Shown: positions 8,343-16,543 of the stretch, one piece after another | How the letters are laid out: every line of letters starts with the position of its first letter | Position numbering within the stretch: the stretch's first letter is position 1 | Assembly (NCBI RefSeq): GCF_004103695.1 | Contig: NZ_CP035280.1 | Coordinates: forward strand, 2,294,001 to 2,358,000 | Origin: Clostridium sp. JN-9 | GTDB taxonomy: Bacteria; Bacillota; Clostridia; Clostridiales; Clostridiaceae | Direction of reading: 5' to 3' | DNA: 64,000 nt | Made by a program: the position numbers and the translations under genes | The notes under the pieces: model-generated | Seen by the model: the letters and a program-made list of their open reading frames with translations, nothing else | Told to the model about the DNA's origin: nothing | Databases searched by the model: none

Positions 8343-8999
8343 TTAAGTCAAATATATATTATTAATATTCACCTGCTGCACCTGCAGAACTTTTATTCTT
8401 AGAAATAAAACTAATTTCTCAGCTATTCTTTTAAAAGTTATTACTCCATCAGATTTAATAGGTTTCTTGTTAAGATCAGACTCAAAAATTCTTGCCTGCT
8501 CAAGTTCACAGTAAGGCTTTTCTGTATAATAAACAAGTTCTTCAAAAGCTTGTTCGCAATCTGATTTACCCATTAAGTGCTCTTGGCATTTATTATTATT
8601 AATAGATGTATCATCAAAATACTCTATTTTTTTAACTCCACTTCTATATTTAATAATGGGCGGTGTTTGGTAAAACACCTCTGTTACACATTGAAATGGA
8701 ATTTTCACAGTGGTATGCTTTATCCTGCCGCTGACAACATCCTTTTCAGTACATTTAGCCGCTGCATATTCAATATTTTCATGTATATATCCTTCTAGAA
8801 ATAACTTGCCGGATACCATATTTCCGCACTTATCTCTTCTTCCTACAGTTGGCATTAATCTGCAGCTGGTTAAAAATACATCCTTTTTTACCCTTTTCAT
8901 TTCATAAAAATCTGCTTTTAGCTTAATATCTGCTTCTAAATCTATTTGAATATGGGTTTCTGCAAGGACTACCGGTATCCTGGAAATAATTTGTGCCAA
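8343..8999 (-). CDS. CsxC-family (DUF3794-like) protein, likely spore-surface
   Basis: 218 residues beginning MAQIISRIPVVLAETHIQIDLEA. It shares with the next gene the core RIKKDVFLTxCxLxPTxGRR, SGKLFxxGYxxxNIEYA and a Cys-containing IPFQCVTEV, ending in QVQQVNI. I recognise this as the CsxC/SPOCS type, known from exosporium proteins of clostridia. Cysteines are numerous, which fits cross-linked surface layers. The start is TTG at 8999, supported by GAGGGGGAT; no ATG lies nearby. It has no signal peptide, as expected for proteins assembled from the mother cell. Confidence 0.78.
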   Translation of the reverse strand: MAQIISRIPVVLAETHIQIDLEADIKLKADFYEMKRVKKDVFLTSCRLMPTVGRRDKCGNMVSGKLFLEGYIHENIEYAAAKCTEKDVVSGRIKHTTVKIPFQCVTEVFYQTPPIIKYRSGVKKIEYFDDTSINNNKCQEHLMGKSDCEQAFEELVYYTEKPYCELEQARIFESDLNKKPIKSDGVITFKRIAEKLVLFLRIKVLQVQQVNINNIYLT

Positions 9000-9087
9000 T
9001 TTGTATCCCCCTCTTTCATATAGGGTACAAAGCAGATAATCTGCTCTATACCCATAAAAATACTACTGTGGTATAGAAATTTGCTTT

Positions 9088-9840
9088 CTATCTAATATTA
9101 ACCTGCTGCAGCTGTAAAATCTTTATTCTTAAGAGAATAACCATCTTTTCCTCAATTTTTTCAAATTCCTGTGTTTCCTCATAGCATGAATGCTCTTTGT
9201 TAATATCAGCTTCAAATATTCTTGCACTTACCAGTTCACAGAATGGTTTTTCTGTATAGTTTATTTCATCTTCAAAATCCCTCTGACAAGGTGTTACTCC
9301 CATTATATCTTCTTCACATTTTCCCTTTTTTTCATAATTACCTAAAAACTCTATTTCTTTCTGTGTTGTTCTAAATCTTATTACTGGCTGTCTTTCAAAT
9401 TCTACTTCTGTAACACAGTGGAATGGGACTTTAACTGTAGTGTGTTGTATATTTCCGCTTACAGCTTCATCTGAAACACATTTTGCTGTAGCATATTCAA
9501 TATTCTTCTGTACATATCCGCTTATAAATAATTTTCCGGAAATTAATTCTCCAGTTGTTGGATTTCTTCTGCCTGCTGTAGGAATTAATTCACATTGAGT
9601 TAAAAAAACATCCTTTTTTATTCTCTTAACTTCAAAAAAGTCTTCCTTTAATTCAATTTTAGCATCTATATCTATTTGTATATCTCTTTCAGCTAATACT
9701 ACTGGGATTTTAGCAACTAATGGTCCACATACACCATTTGGTGTTACTCTTGAGCTGTCACACATTGATAAAGTCTGTGATTTTACTTTTCCGCAATATA
9801 CTTCTGGTTTTGAGCAGTTACTATCAGGTCTTCTCTCCAA
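9088..9840 (-). CDS. CsxC-family (DUF3794-like) protein, likely spore-surface
   Basis: 250 residues, the longest of three tandem paralogues. The N-terminal extension is Cys-rich (SNCSKPEVYCGKVKSQTLSMC), followed by KIPVVLAERDIQIDIDAKI, VKRIKKDVFLTQCELIPTAG, GNIQHTTVKVPFHCVTEV and a C-terminal ILQLQQVNI. The resemblance to CsxC-type exosporium proteins is from family knowledge and not a database search. The start is TTG at 9840 with AAGGGGGAA upstream; the neighbouring paralogue also uses TTG. It is probably the first gene of a unit running through 7225. Confidence 0.8.
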   Translation of the reverse strand: MERRPDSNCSKPEVYCGKVKSQTLSMCDSSRVTPNGVCGPLVAKIPVVLAERDIQIDIDAKIELKEDFFEVKRIKKDVFLTQCELIPTAGRRNPTTGELISGKLFISGYVQKNIEYATAKCVSDEAVSGNIQHTTVKVPFHCVTEVEFERQPVIRFRTTQKEIEFLGNYEKKGKCEEDIMGVTPCQRDFEDEINYTEKPFCELVSARIFEADINKEHSCYEETQEFEKIEEKMVILLRIKILQLQQVNIR

Positions 9841-9935
9841 TTTTTATTCCCCCTTTTTATATAAGGTATAATTTAACTATTACACCTAATACATTGTATG
9901 ATAGGCTTGTACAATTGACACAAAATTAAAAAAAA

Positions 9936-9956
9936 AAGAAGCATTATGCTCCTTCT
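9936..9956 (-). terminator. Terminator after the CBS protein gene
   Basis: On the minus strand AAGAAGGAGC pairs with GCTTCTT and is followed by a run of ten T. Confidence 0.75.
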
Positions 9957-9958
9957 TA

Positions 9959-10372
9959 TTATTTACTTACAGCAGCTAGATTTTTATAACAGTAATTAAT
10001 AATGTCACTTCTTTTTATTATGCCAATAAACACATTATTGTCATCTACAACTGGAACAAAGTTCTGGTTAATTGAAAGTGATATTAAGTCTTCTATATCA
10101 GCATTTATAAAAACCGCCTTATTATGCATCCGTCTTGGGATGTCATTTATAATAATTTTATTTGTGTTATTAAAGTTTAAATTTGGTGTATTTTTCAGTT
10201 TTCTTAATAAATCTCCTTCGGTTAAAGTGCCAACATATTTACCTTCATCATCGATTATTGGAATAGCCGTATATTTGTGAAAATCCATTTTCTCAAGAGC
10301 CTGCCGCATTGTTGAATTTACATTTTCAAAAGCAACGTCATTCTTTGGTGTAAGGAAAAATGCTATATTCAT
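9959..10372 (-). CDS. Two-CBS-domain protein
   Basis: 137 residues made up almost wholly of a tandem CBS pair. CBS1 covers about residues 1-60 (TMRQALEKMDFHKYTAIPII, GTLTEGDLL) and CBS2 about 75-135 (NADIEDLISLS, FVPVVDDNNVFIGIIKRSDII). Such pairs bind adenosine nucleotides and act as sensors. No partner domain is fused, so the target is unknown. It is a separate unit, closed by its own terminator. Confidence 0.88.
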   Translation of the reverse strand: MNIAFFLTPKNDVAFENVNSTMRQALEKMDFHKYTAIPIIDDEGKYVGTLTEGDLLRKLKNTPNLNFNNTNKIIINDIPRRMHNKAVFINADIEDLISLSINQNFVPVVDDNNVFIGIIKRSDIINYCYKNLAAVSK

Positions 10373-10481
10373 ATTGTATCCCCTTAATAATGTTTTTTAT
10401 TTTATTTCTCTAATTCAATTATAAATCCACCATATTTTATAGTCAAAGTTATAATAATTTATTTTCACAATGTTAATATTT

Positions 10482-11033
10482 TTATTTTAACTTTTCCCAT
10501 TCCTCCCTTAAGATTCCATACAAATACATATCATATCTTCTGCCATCCCTATGAATAAATTCACGATATATTCCTTCCCTTTTATATCCAAGGCTTTCAT
10601 ATAAATTAACAGCACTTTCATTGTACTGAATTACAGTAAGCTGTATCCTGTGAAAGTTAAGTTCCTGAAAGCCAAATTCCATTGCTAAATTCAGTGCTTC
10701 TTTTCCATAACCTTTCCCTCTGGACTCACTGCTGCCTATTCCCACAAATATAGTGGCAGCACCATTATTCCATAGTATTTCCTCAAAGCCTGTTACACCA
10801 ATTAATGTATTGTCCTCCAAAGTTCTTACAGCAAAAATATAACTATTACTTGAACTTCTTTTATTATTCAGCATTTGAAGTAACTGCATTTCTGATTTAG
10901 GAAATGCACTTATCACATCATATAATCTTAAAAAATTAACATCATTATACCAGTTTTCTAAAATTGCTAAGTCCTCCTCATTAAGAGAGGTTAGCTTTAC
11001 TCTTTCGCCAACTAACAAATTATTTATAAACAT
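10482..11033 (-). CDS. GNAT-family N-acetyltransferase (RimJ/RimL type)
   Basis: 183 residues from the ATG at 11033, chosen because CTAGGAG lies eight bases upstream; the open frame extends 22 codons further without a ribosome site. The fold is visible as ERVKLTSLNEEDLAIL, FAVRTLEDNTLIGVTGF, the acetyl-CoA binding loop SRGKGYGKEAL and NFHRIQLTVIQYNESAVNLYESLGYKREG. The RimJ/RimL subgroup modifies protein N-termini or small amines; the substrate here cannot be told. The open frame overlaps the end of the upstream TPR gene. Confidence 0.88.
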   Translation of the reverse strand: MFINNLLVGERVKLTSLNEEDLAILENWYNDVNFLRLYDVISAFPKSEMQLLQMLNNKRSSSNSYIFAVRTLEDNTLIGVTGFEEILWNNGAATIFVGIGSSESRGKGYGKEALNLAMEFGFQELNFHRIQLTVIQYNESAVNLYESLGYKREGIYREFIHRDGRRYDMYLYGILREEWEKLK

Positions 11034-11061
11034 TTTTTCTCCTAGGTTAAAAATTATTTTT

Positions 11062-11685
11062 TTAAATATAAATCTTATTAAATATAAACAAAGATGCATT
11101 TAAGCTGTTTATTAAACATTCCTCCTCATTGTTATAATCGCAGCCAAGCTCTTCAAAATAACTTTCTGAATTATGCTTTTCATATACAGCACCTAAATCA
11201 ATTAAAGAATTGTTTCTTATTTCGTAAGCCATAGAATTATCAGGCTGGATTTTTATTGCTTTTTCACTAAATAAAACAGCATTTTCATAATCTTCTTTAT
11301 CATACATTATCTTTGCCATAAGTATATATGCTCTGTAGTAATTGCTATTTATCTTCACACATTTTTTCAGCATATTTACAGCATATTCATTTTTGTTTGT
11401 TTTATATAATAAAAATGCAATATTATAATATGATCTATAATCATTGCTGTTAATCAATATTATTTTAACATAACAATTTAATGCATCATTGTATCTGTTA
11501 AGTTTAATAAGCTGTTCTCCTTTTAGTTTCAACAGCCTTATAGTATGAAAGTCGAACTGCATGGCTTTATCATAACAGTTTAATGCCTTTTCCCTATTTG
11601 CAAATAAATCTAATATTCTGCCTCCTGCCATATAAGCATAGGTATTAATTGCATTGTTTAAGCAGCCTAATCTTAGCACTTTCAT
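11062..11685 (-). CDS. TPR-repeat protein
   Basis: 207 residues with about four tetratricopeptide repeats between residues 20 and 165. Typical helices are ANREKALNCYDKAMQFD, NRYNDALNCYVKIILIN, NKNEYAVNMLKKCVKIN and EDYENAVLFSEKAIKIQPDN. TPR proteins are interaction scaffolds; no enzymatic domain or signal peptide is present. The start has GGTGAAAG upstream. It is probably co-transcribed with the GNAT gene 28 bases downstream. Confidence 0.8.
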   Translation of the reverse strand: MKVLRLGCLNNAINTYAYMAGGRILDLFANREKALNCYDKAMQFDFHTIRLLKLKGEQLIKLNRYNDALNCYVKIILINSNDYRSYYNIAFLLYKTNKNEYAVNMLKKCVKINSNYYRAYILMAKIMYDKEDYENAVLFSEKAIKIQPDNSMAYEIRNNSLIDLGAVYEKHNSESYFEELGCDYNNEEECLINSLNASLFIFNKIYI

Positions 11686-11784
11686 ACTTTCACCGCACTT
11701 TCCATAATATTATATTATATTTATTAAGTATTCTACAAATTTATTCTATAACCTTTTAATTATAAAATAAATTTGCCAATAAAA

Positions 11785-11811
11785 AAAACTGCCTTATATA
11801 AAAGCAGTTTT
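11785..11811 (-). terminator. Terminator after the 4Fe-4S protein gene
   Basis: AAAACTGC and GCAGTTTT form an 8-bp stem; the minus strand continues with a run of eight T. The plus strand also has T residues, so it may be bidirectional. Confidence 0.85.
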
Positions 11812-11820
11812 TTAAAATAA

Positions 11821-12561
11821 TTATAAAATACTTCCATCAGTTCCTATAGTAACTTCCCTATATGGGACAATTGTTTTAGCCTCTAGCATGGCAGTTTTAA
11901 CTGCATTCACAATGCCTCCGCAGCATGGTACTTCCATTCTCACTACTGTAATGCTCTTTAAATCATTATTCTCAATAATTTCCTTCAATTTTTCTTTATA
12001 ATATTCAATATCATCCAGCTTAGGGCATCCAATAACAGTTATATGGTTCTTAATAAATTCATTGTGGAAATCTCCATAGGCATATGCAGTGCAGTCAGCA
12101 GCTACAAGCAGATCAGCATTTTTTAAATAAGAAGCCTTTGGATTTACCAGTGCCAATTGAACAGGCCACTGCTTAAGTTCAGATAGATTTTCACCTTCTG
12201 ATTCACTTTTCTTTTCCATATTAATGTTTTTAACAGATTCAGCTTTTTTTAACGATGTCCTTACAATAGATCTTGCAGCAGTACCTGGACATCCACACGG
12301 CATTGCATGTTCAGTTTTAGCTTTTGATTCCTTTCTTTCCTTTACTGCCTTTTCATCATAATCCGTGGCATCCCTTTCTATGATTTCTATTGCTCCTTGA
12401 GGGCACCCTGGAAGACAATCCCCCAGTCCATCACAATATTCATCGCTGATAAGCTTTGCCTTACCATTAATGATTTCTATAGCACCTTCATGACAAGCTG
12501 TAGCACAAATACCGCAGCCATTGCATTTTTTTTCATCTATTGAAACTATTTTTCTATTCAT
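11821..12561 (-). CDS. Two-cluster 4Fe-4S ferredoxin-type protein with Cys-rich C-domain
   Basis: 246 residues from the ATG at 12561 (TGGAGGAGTACATT upstream; the frame extends further but without a site). Residues 1-60 are a ferredoxin domain with CNGCGICATACHEGA and a modified second motif CDGLGDCLPGCPQGA. The C-terminal part has further cysteines (MPCGCPGTAA, AADCTAYAYG, VIGCPK, EVPCCGG) that could bind another metal cluster. Similar proteins sit next to Crp/Fnr regulators in many anaerobes. Its function is not established; an electron-transfer or sensing role is likely. It is divergent from, and probably controlled by, the Crp-family gene at 12672. Confidence 0.85.
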   Translation of the reverse strand: MNRKIVSIDEKKCNGCGICATACHEGAIEIINGKAKLISDEYCDGLGDCLPGCPQGAIEIIERDATDYDEKAVKERKESKAKTEHAMPCGCPGTAARSIVRTSLKKAESVKNINMEKKSESEGENLSELKQWPVQLALVNPKASYLKNADLLVAADCTAYAYGDFHNEFIKNHITVIGCPKLDDIEYYKEKLKEIIENNDLKSITVVRMEVPCCGGIVNAVKTAMLEAKTIVPYREVTIGTDGSIL

Positions 12562-12586
12562 AATGTACTCCTCCAAATCACTTATA

Positions 12587-12644
12587 TTGACTTTATGTTT
12601 ATAATATAGTATTATAATCAAAAATAATCTGTAACACAAGTTAC
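12587..12644. promoter_or_regulatory. Divergent promoters with Crp/Fnr-type palindrome
   Basis: The palindrome GTAAC-ACAA-GTTAC lies at 12631-12644. For the minus-strand 4Fe-4S gene, -35 TTGTGT (12634-12639) and -10 TATAAT (12611-12616) are 17 bases apart, so the palindrome covers its -35. For the plus-strand regulator, -35 TTGACT (12587-12592) and -10 TATTAT (12610-12615) are also 17 apart, and the palindrome falls just downstream of the expected start. This geometry suggests autorepression and control of the partner gene by the Crp-family protein. Confidence 0.6.
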
Positions 12645-12671
12645 GCAATATAATTTTTAGGAGGTGTGATT

Positions 12672-13352
12672 ATGAATGATATATGGGATAGTTTAATAAA
12701 CTGTTCTCTATTTAAAGGAGTATCTAAAGAACAAATTACCACACATATGGGCTCAATAGAATATCAGACAGTTATGTATAAGAAAAATGATGTCATTGCC
12801 ATTGAAGGAGATGATGCTCCTTCACTTGGAATTATTATTAGCGGAAGCGTTGAAATACAAAAGTTGTATGCCAGCGGCAAAATAATAACAATCGAAAGGC
12901 TCGGCCAGGGTGATATATTCGGAGAAGTAATTATTTTTTCTCAAATGGGCAGATATCCTTCAACTATTGTTTCCAGTGGAAATTCGCAAATTTTATTTAT
13001 TCCAAAATCTGAAATGTTAAAATTATGCAGCATTAATATTCATGTTTTAAATAACTTCATGGCATTATTGTCAGATAAAATTCTTATGCTTAATAAAAAG
13101 TTAAGGAATTTATCCTTCGAAACTATCAGGCAGAAGGTTTCAAGTTTTATTATTGATGAATATAAAAGGCAGAAAAGCAATCCAATAAAATTCAATATTT
13201 CAAGAAAAGAAATGGCAGACTATCTTGGGATTCAAAGGCCATCTCTTTCAAGAGAGTTAATACATATGAAAGAGGAAAACTTAATTGATTTTGATAAGCA
13301 CTATATTAAGATTAAAGATATGGAAACTCTTGAGGGTTATTTATATTCTTAA
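12672..13352 (+). CDS. Crp/Fnr-family transcription regulator
   Basis: 226 residues from the ATG at 12672, seven bases after AGGAGG; an upstream GTG at 12666 is too close to that site. The cyclic-nucleotide-binding-like domain covers residues 1-120 (LGIIISGSVEIQKL, GDIFGEVIIFSQMG). The C-terminal winged helix (about 140-215) contains ISRKEMADYLGIQRPSLSREL as recognition helices. The N-terminus lacks the cysteine cluster of oxygen-sensing Fnr, so the signal is unknown. It is divergent from the 4Fe-4S gene, whose product may supply or respond to the redox signal. Confidence 0.9.
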   Translation: MNDIWDSLINCSLFKGVSKEQITTHMGSIEYQTVMYKKNDVIAIEGDDAPSLGIIISGSVEIQKLYASGKIITIERLGQGDIFGEVIIFSQMGRYPSTIVSSGNSQILFIPKSEMLKLCSINIHVLNNFMALLSDKILMLNKKLRNLSFETIRQKVSSFIIDEYKRQKSNPIKFNISRKEMADYLGIQRPSLSRELIHMKEENLIDFDKHYIKIKDMETLEGYLYS

Positions 13353-13370
13353 TGATAAATATAAAATAAA

Positions 13371-13398
13371 AAAACACCAAGTTCAAACCTAGTGTTTT
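13371..13398. terminator. Bidirectional terminator between the crp-type gene and rnpB
   Basis: AAAACACCAAG pairs, with one or two G-U pairs on the minus-strand RNA, with CTAGTGTTTT. The minus strand ends in a run of seven T, which terminates rnpB; A/T-rich flanks also allow termination of the convergent crp-type gene. Confidence 0.8.
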
Positions 13399-13404
13399 CA
13401 ATAT

Positions 13405-13797
13405 GTGAGTAAGTCTGTAAGCCGAGTTCTGTTTTTGACAATCATCTATCTAGACCTACTGTTGCCAGTAAGTTCAAGCGATTCTACCCGGAAGCGGGGC
13501 GGGCAGCCCCTGGAAAACACATAAGTGATTTCCTACTTCCCTATTCGATCTTGCTCCAAGTGGGGTTTACATAGCCGCAAAGTCGCCAATGCGCTGGTGA
13601 GCTCTTACCTCGCCTTTCCATCCTTGCCGCATACAAATACTAGTAATTAAACTAATATTTAAATCTGCGGCGGTATATCTCTGTTGCACTTTCCTTCAAG
13701 TCACCCTGACTGGGAGTTACCCAGCACCCTGCCCTACGGAGCTCGGACTTTCCTCTCCTGTGTGAAACACAGCAGCGATTGTCTGGCTTACTCGCAA
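13405..13797 (-). ncRNA. rnpB: RNase P RNA, class A
   Basis: The catalytic RNA that trims tRNA 5' leaders. On the minus strand it shows the signature GAGGAAAGTCCGAGCTCC near the 5' end, the following GGGTGCTGGGTAACTCCCAG, and the conserved ACAGAACTCGGCTTA near the 3' end. P1 can be drawn as GAGTAAG (13787-13793) with CTTACTC (13407-13413). The general plan fits the ancestral A type and not the Bacillus B type. Exact ends are estimated from P1. Confidence 0.95.
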
Positions 13798-13802
13798 GTA
13801 TT

Positions 13803-13831
13803 ATAATATCACAGCATTAATTAAAAAGCAA
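13803..13831 (-). promoter_or_regulatory. Promoter of rnpB
   Basis: On the minus strand -35 TTGCTT (13826-13831) and -10 TATTAT (13803-13808) are 17 bases apart and about ten bases before the RNA start. Confidence 0.6.
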
Positions 13832-13880
13832 ATAGAATGTTTTTACATACAATTTTAATTTCAATAATCCTCTTAGATTG

Positions 13881-14594
13881 TTACTTATCAAAATTATAAT
13901 ATAATATTCTCCCGCAATTATCACATAATACCTTTTCTTTATTTTTACTAATCTGATCCATAGTCATAGCTGATACCTTCATTTTGCATCCAGAGCATAT
14001 GCCGTTTTTAATTAAAGCTATTGCTGTGCCTTTAGAGTATTTTATTTGTGTATATTCTTTTAGTATTTTTTCAGGTATGGTTTTTTTTATATTTTCTATA
14101 TTTGCATTATATTTTTTCAATTCATTATGGGCATTTAATATTTTTTTATTGCTGGCTTCCTTATAATCATAAAAATTATTTTTAAGTTCAACTAGTTTCT
14201 TTCTTAAAATTTCTTTTTCCTCTTCCAGTTTTTCTTCACTCTCAAGAAGAATTATATTTTTATCGTCCATTTCACTTAATCTTTTATTATTATCAGAAAC
14301 TCTCTTCTGCAGTTTCTCTACTGTTTTACTGGTAATGTTACTGCTGTACATCATTTTCTCATCAGCTTCTATTTTTTCTTTTAAATCCCTGGTTTTACTG
14401 CTGGCAGACTTAAATCTGTCTTTTATTTTCTCAATTTCATTTCCCTTCAAAAGAAATTCTTCTTTACATTTTTCAAATTCAATTTTCATTTTCTTTAATA
14501 GATATACATATGAACCATCCTTTATTATTTTATTATTTTCTGCTGCCTTAATTTCATTTTCCTGAAGCTGAAATAACATATCCATATTATTCAT
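13881..14594 (-). CDS. Coiled-coil protein with C4 zinc ribbon
   Basis: 237 residues. A long charged coiled coil (about residues 10-185, rich in Glu and Lys) is followed by a C-terminal zinc ribbon, CSGCKMKV at about 200 and CDNCGRILYY near the end, supplying four cysteines. This is the widespread zinc-ribbon family (formerly DUF164) usually found next to nif3 in Firmicutes; its role is not firmly known but may involve nucleic acid binding. Here the IS1182 element separates it from nif3. The start has AAGGAGGACATCAC upstream. Confidence 0.88.
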   Translation of the reverse strand: MNNMDMLFQLQENEIKAAENNKIIKDGSYVYLLKKMKIEFEKCKEEFLLKGNEIEKIKDRFKSASSKTRDLKEKIEADEKMMYSSNITSKTVEKLQKRVSDNNKRLSEMDDKNIILLESEEKLEEEKEILRKKLVELKNNFYDYKEASNKKILNAHNELKKYNANIENIKKTIPEKILKEYTQIKYSKGTAIALIKNGICSGCKMKVSAMTMDQISKNKEKVLCDNCGRILYYNFDK

Positions 14595-14632
14595 GTGATG
14601 TCCTCCTTAAAATTTATTATGTTATACAAAAA

Positions 14633-16543
14633 GGGGCTGTCGCATTAGCATAAAAAAATATGCTAACGCGGCAGCATTTTTTTTGTGTTTTATAGAAAAT
14701 TTAATGATATTTTAGTCCCCAATGAGCTTGATAATTAAAAAAAGACGCACTTTAATAAGCCTTTCATATTAAGGCTTTTTTTGATTTGCAGAGTTTTTAA
14801 AATTTTAAAGTTTGATAATTATGCACCTTTTTTAAGTGGAAAAAGATGCGTTTCAGTTCTATCTAACTGAATTTTATTATGTAGCTTATTTATATTATGT
14901 GCCATTGCTAACAAAATACTTTCTGCCAAAACATTCTTTTTACCTTTGCATAGATATCTACGAAATCCCATATCCTGTTTTATCTCTCCAAAAGAGCCTT
15001 CGGCTTGAATACTTCGATTCATTCTCAACTCGCAACCATCATCACTTATAATTCTTTCAAGATCCTCTTTGCGAAGCATGTTGAATAGTTTTGAAGTCTC
15101 AAGATTTTTAACCCTTTCTTCTAATGGCGTTTTACAGTTATGTCCTCTTATGCATTTACTCTTGTAAACACAGTTACTGCAGTCCTCACAAGTATAGATT
15201 GTTTTTTCACTTATATAGCCAGTCTTACTTTTCCTTTTTACTATTTTATTTACTGTTAGTTTCTTATTATTTTTGCAAGTATAATAATCGCCCAATTCAG
15301 TATAATCCATGTTTTCTATTCTGCTTATATCATGTTTATATTTTCTTGTTTTTGATATTTCATAATTTGCTGGTTTAATATATGATAGCTGTCCATTTTC
15401 TTTGATATAAAGATAATTTTCTTCACTCTCGTAACCTGAATCCGCATCAATTTTAAAATACTTAAAGTACAAGGAATTCTCCATGCTTTTTATAAATGGA
15501 ATCAATGTTGTTGTGTCCCCAGGCTTATCGCAAACAGTAACCCATACTATATATTGGGAATCTACTCCATTCTGAACATTGTAACCTGGTTTTAACTGAC
15601 CATTTTTCATAGCATCCTCTTTCATCCTCATAAAGGTTGCATCTTTATCTGTCTTGGAATAGCTATTACGTTTACCGCAGGTATGGATTTTCTGTGTATA
15701 TTCTTTTAACTTTCTAAGGTATTCCTCAAGTTTTTCAATAGAACGTTGAATAGGAGTTTTCCTTTTACCACATCCATGTACAAATTCAATATTTTCTTCC
15801 TTTTTCAAGGCGTAAAGCTTTTTGCGTAGCTTTTTTACATGTTTCATTTTTACTTTGTTTTCGTATACAAGCTTTATTCCATACAATTCCTCACATTCGG
15901 CTACAAAATCAGCTAATTTAGAAAGTAATCTCTCCAGGTTTTTTGAAACTGCTTTTTTCCAGACGAAAGTATACTTGTTAGCACATGCCTCTATCTTTGT
16001 ACCATCAATAAATATAGTATCTCCTGATATTTCTCCAATCTCATAAAGAAAATTTGACATTTCAGCCATTATTGTTTCTGAGCACGGGGCAAAATGAATA
16101 CTACGAAATCTTGCAAAAGTAGAATGATCTGGTGCTGGTGAACCTTCTAAAAGGTACATGAAATTTACATCTCTTTTGCAGGATAGCTCCATTGCTCTTG
16201 ATGAATAATTATGATTCATATAGGAGTAAAGTACAATCTTCAGCATCTGACGTGGCGTAGCCTGATTTTCCCTTATTCGGGAATAAGTCGAATATAAATC
16301 TGTTAAATCCATCTCCTCTACAAATTGACTTAGCAAACGCACTGAATCATTATTGGGAATCATGTACTCAATATTTAATGGAAGTTTTAATTGATAATTT
16401 CCACGATATAAAGTATAATTTTTGTGTGAATTAATGTATTTTCTCATATGTTAATTTTACTATAAATCTTTCACTCTTTCGAGTGGAAGATTTATTTTTA
16501 TGTAAAAAAGCTGCCGCACCAATTATTTTAGTGCAACAGCCCC
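14633..16543 (-). mobile_element. IS1182-family insertion sequence
   Basis: The inverted ends are GGGGCTGTCGCATTA at 14633 and GGGGCTGTTGCACTA read inward from 16543. Each end is also a hairpin: on the left GCTGTCGCATTAGCATA pairs with TATGCTAACGCGGCAGC (14636-14675), and on the right GCTGCCGCAC pairs with GTGCAACAGC. These can act as terminators. It carries one intact transposase gene. It has inserted at the 3' end of nif3, splitting the usual nif3-zinc-ribbon pair. A clear target duplication was not seen. Confidence 0.88.
14819..16447 (-). CDS. IS1182-family transposase
   Basis: 542 residues, apparently intact. The N-terminal DUF772-like region (about 30-130) shows NQATPRQMLKIVLYSY and PDHSTFARFR. 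The DDE catalytic core has DTIFIDGTKIEA, FKIDADSGYESEENY and the glutamate in AEGSFGEIKQDMGFRRY. A four-cysteine zinc-finger-like insert (CEDCSNCVYKSKC) lies between, as usual for the family. No good ribosome site precedes the ATG, typical of tightly expressed transposases; an inverted repeat (CACTC/GAGTG) lies just upstream. Confidence 0.93.
   Translation of the reverse strand: MRKYINSHKNYTLYRGNYQLKLPLNIEYMIPNNDSVRLLSQFVEEMDLTDLYSTYSRIRENQATPRQMLKIVLYSYMNHNYSSRAMELSCKRDVNFMYLLEGSPAPDHSTFARFRSIHFAPCSETIMAEMSNFLYEIGEISGDTIFIDGTKIEACANKYTFVWKKAVSKNLERLLSKLADFVAECEELYGIKLVYENKVKMKHVKKLRKKLYALKKEENIEFVHGCGKRKTPIQRSIEKLEEYLRKLKEYTQKIHTCGKRNSYSKTDKDATFMRMKEDAMKNGQLKPGYNVQNGVDSQYIVWVTVCDKPGDTTTLIPFIKSMENSLYFKYFKIDADSGYESEENYLYIKENGQLSYIKPANYEISKTRKYKHDISRIENMDYTELGDYYTCKNNKKLTVNKIVKRKSKTGYISEKTIYTCEDCSNCVYKSKCIRGHNCKTPLEERVKNLETSKLFNMLRKEDLERIISDDGCELRMNRSIQAEGSFGEIKQDMGFRRYLCKGKKNVLAESILLAMAHNINKLHNKIQLDRTETHLFPLKKGA

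Noticed and set aside
13620-13700. Possible small gene within the rnpB region
   Set aside because: It is an expanded stem of the RNase P RNA; no frame or ribosome site.
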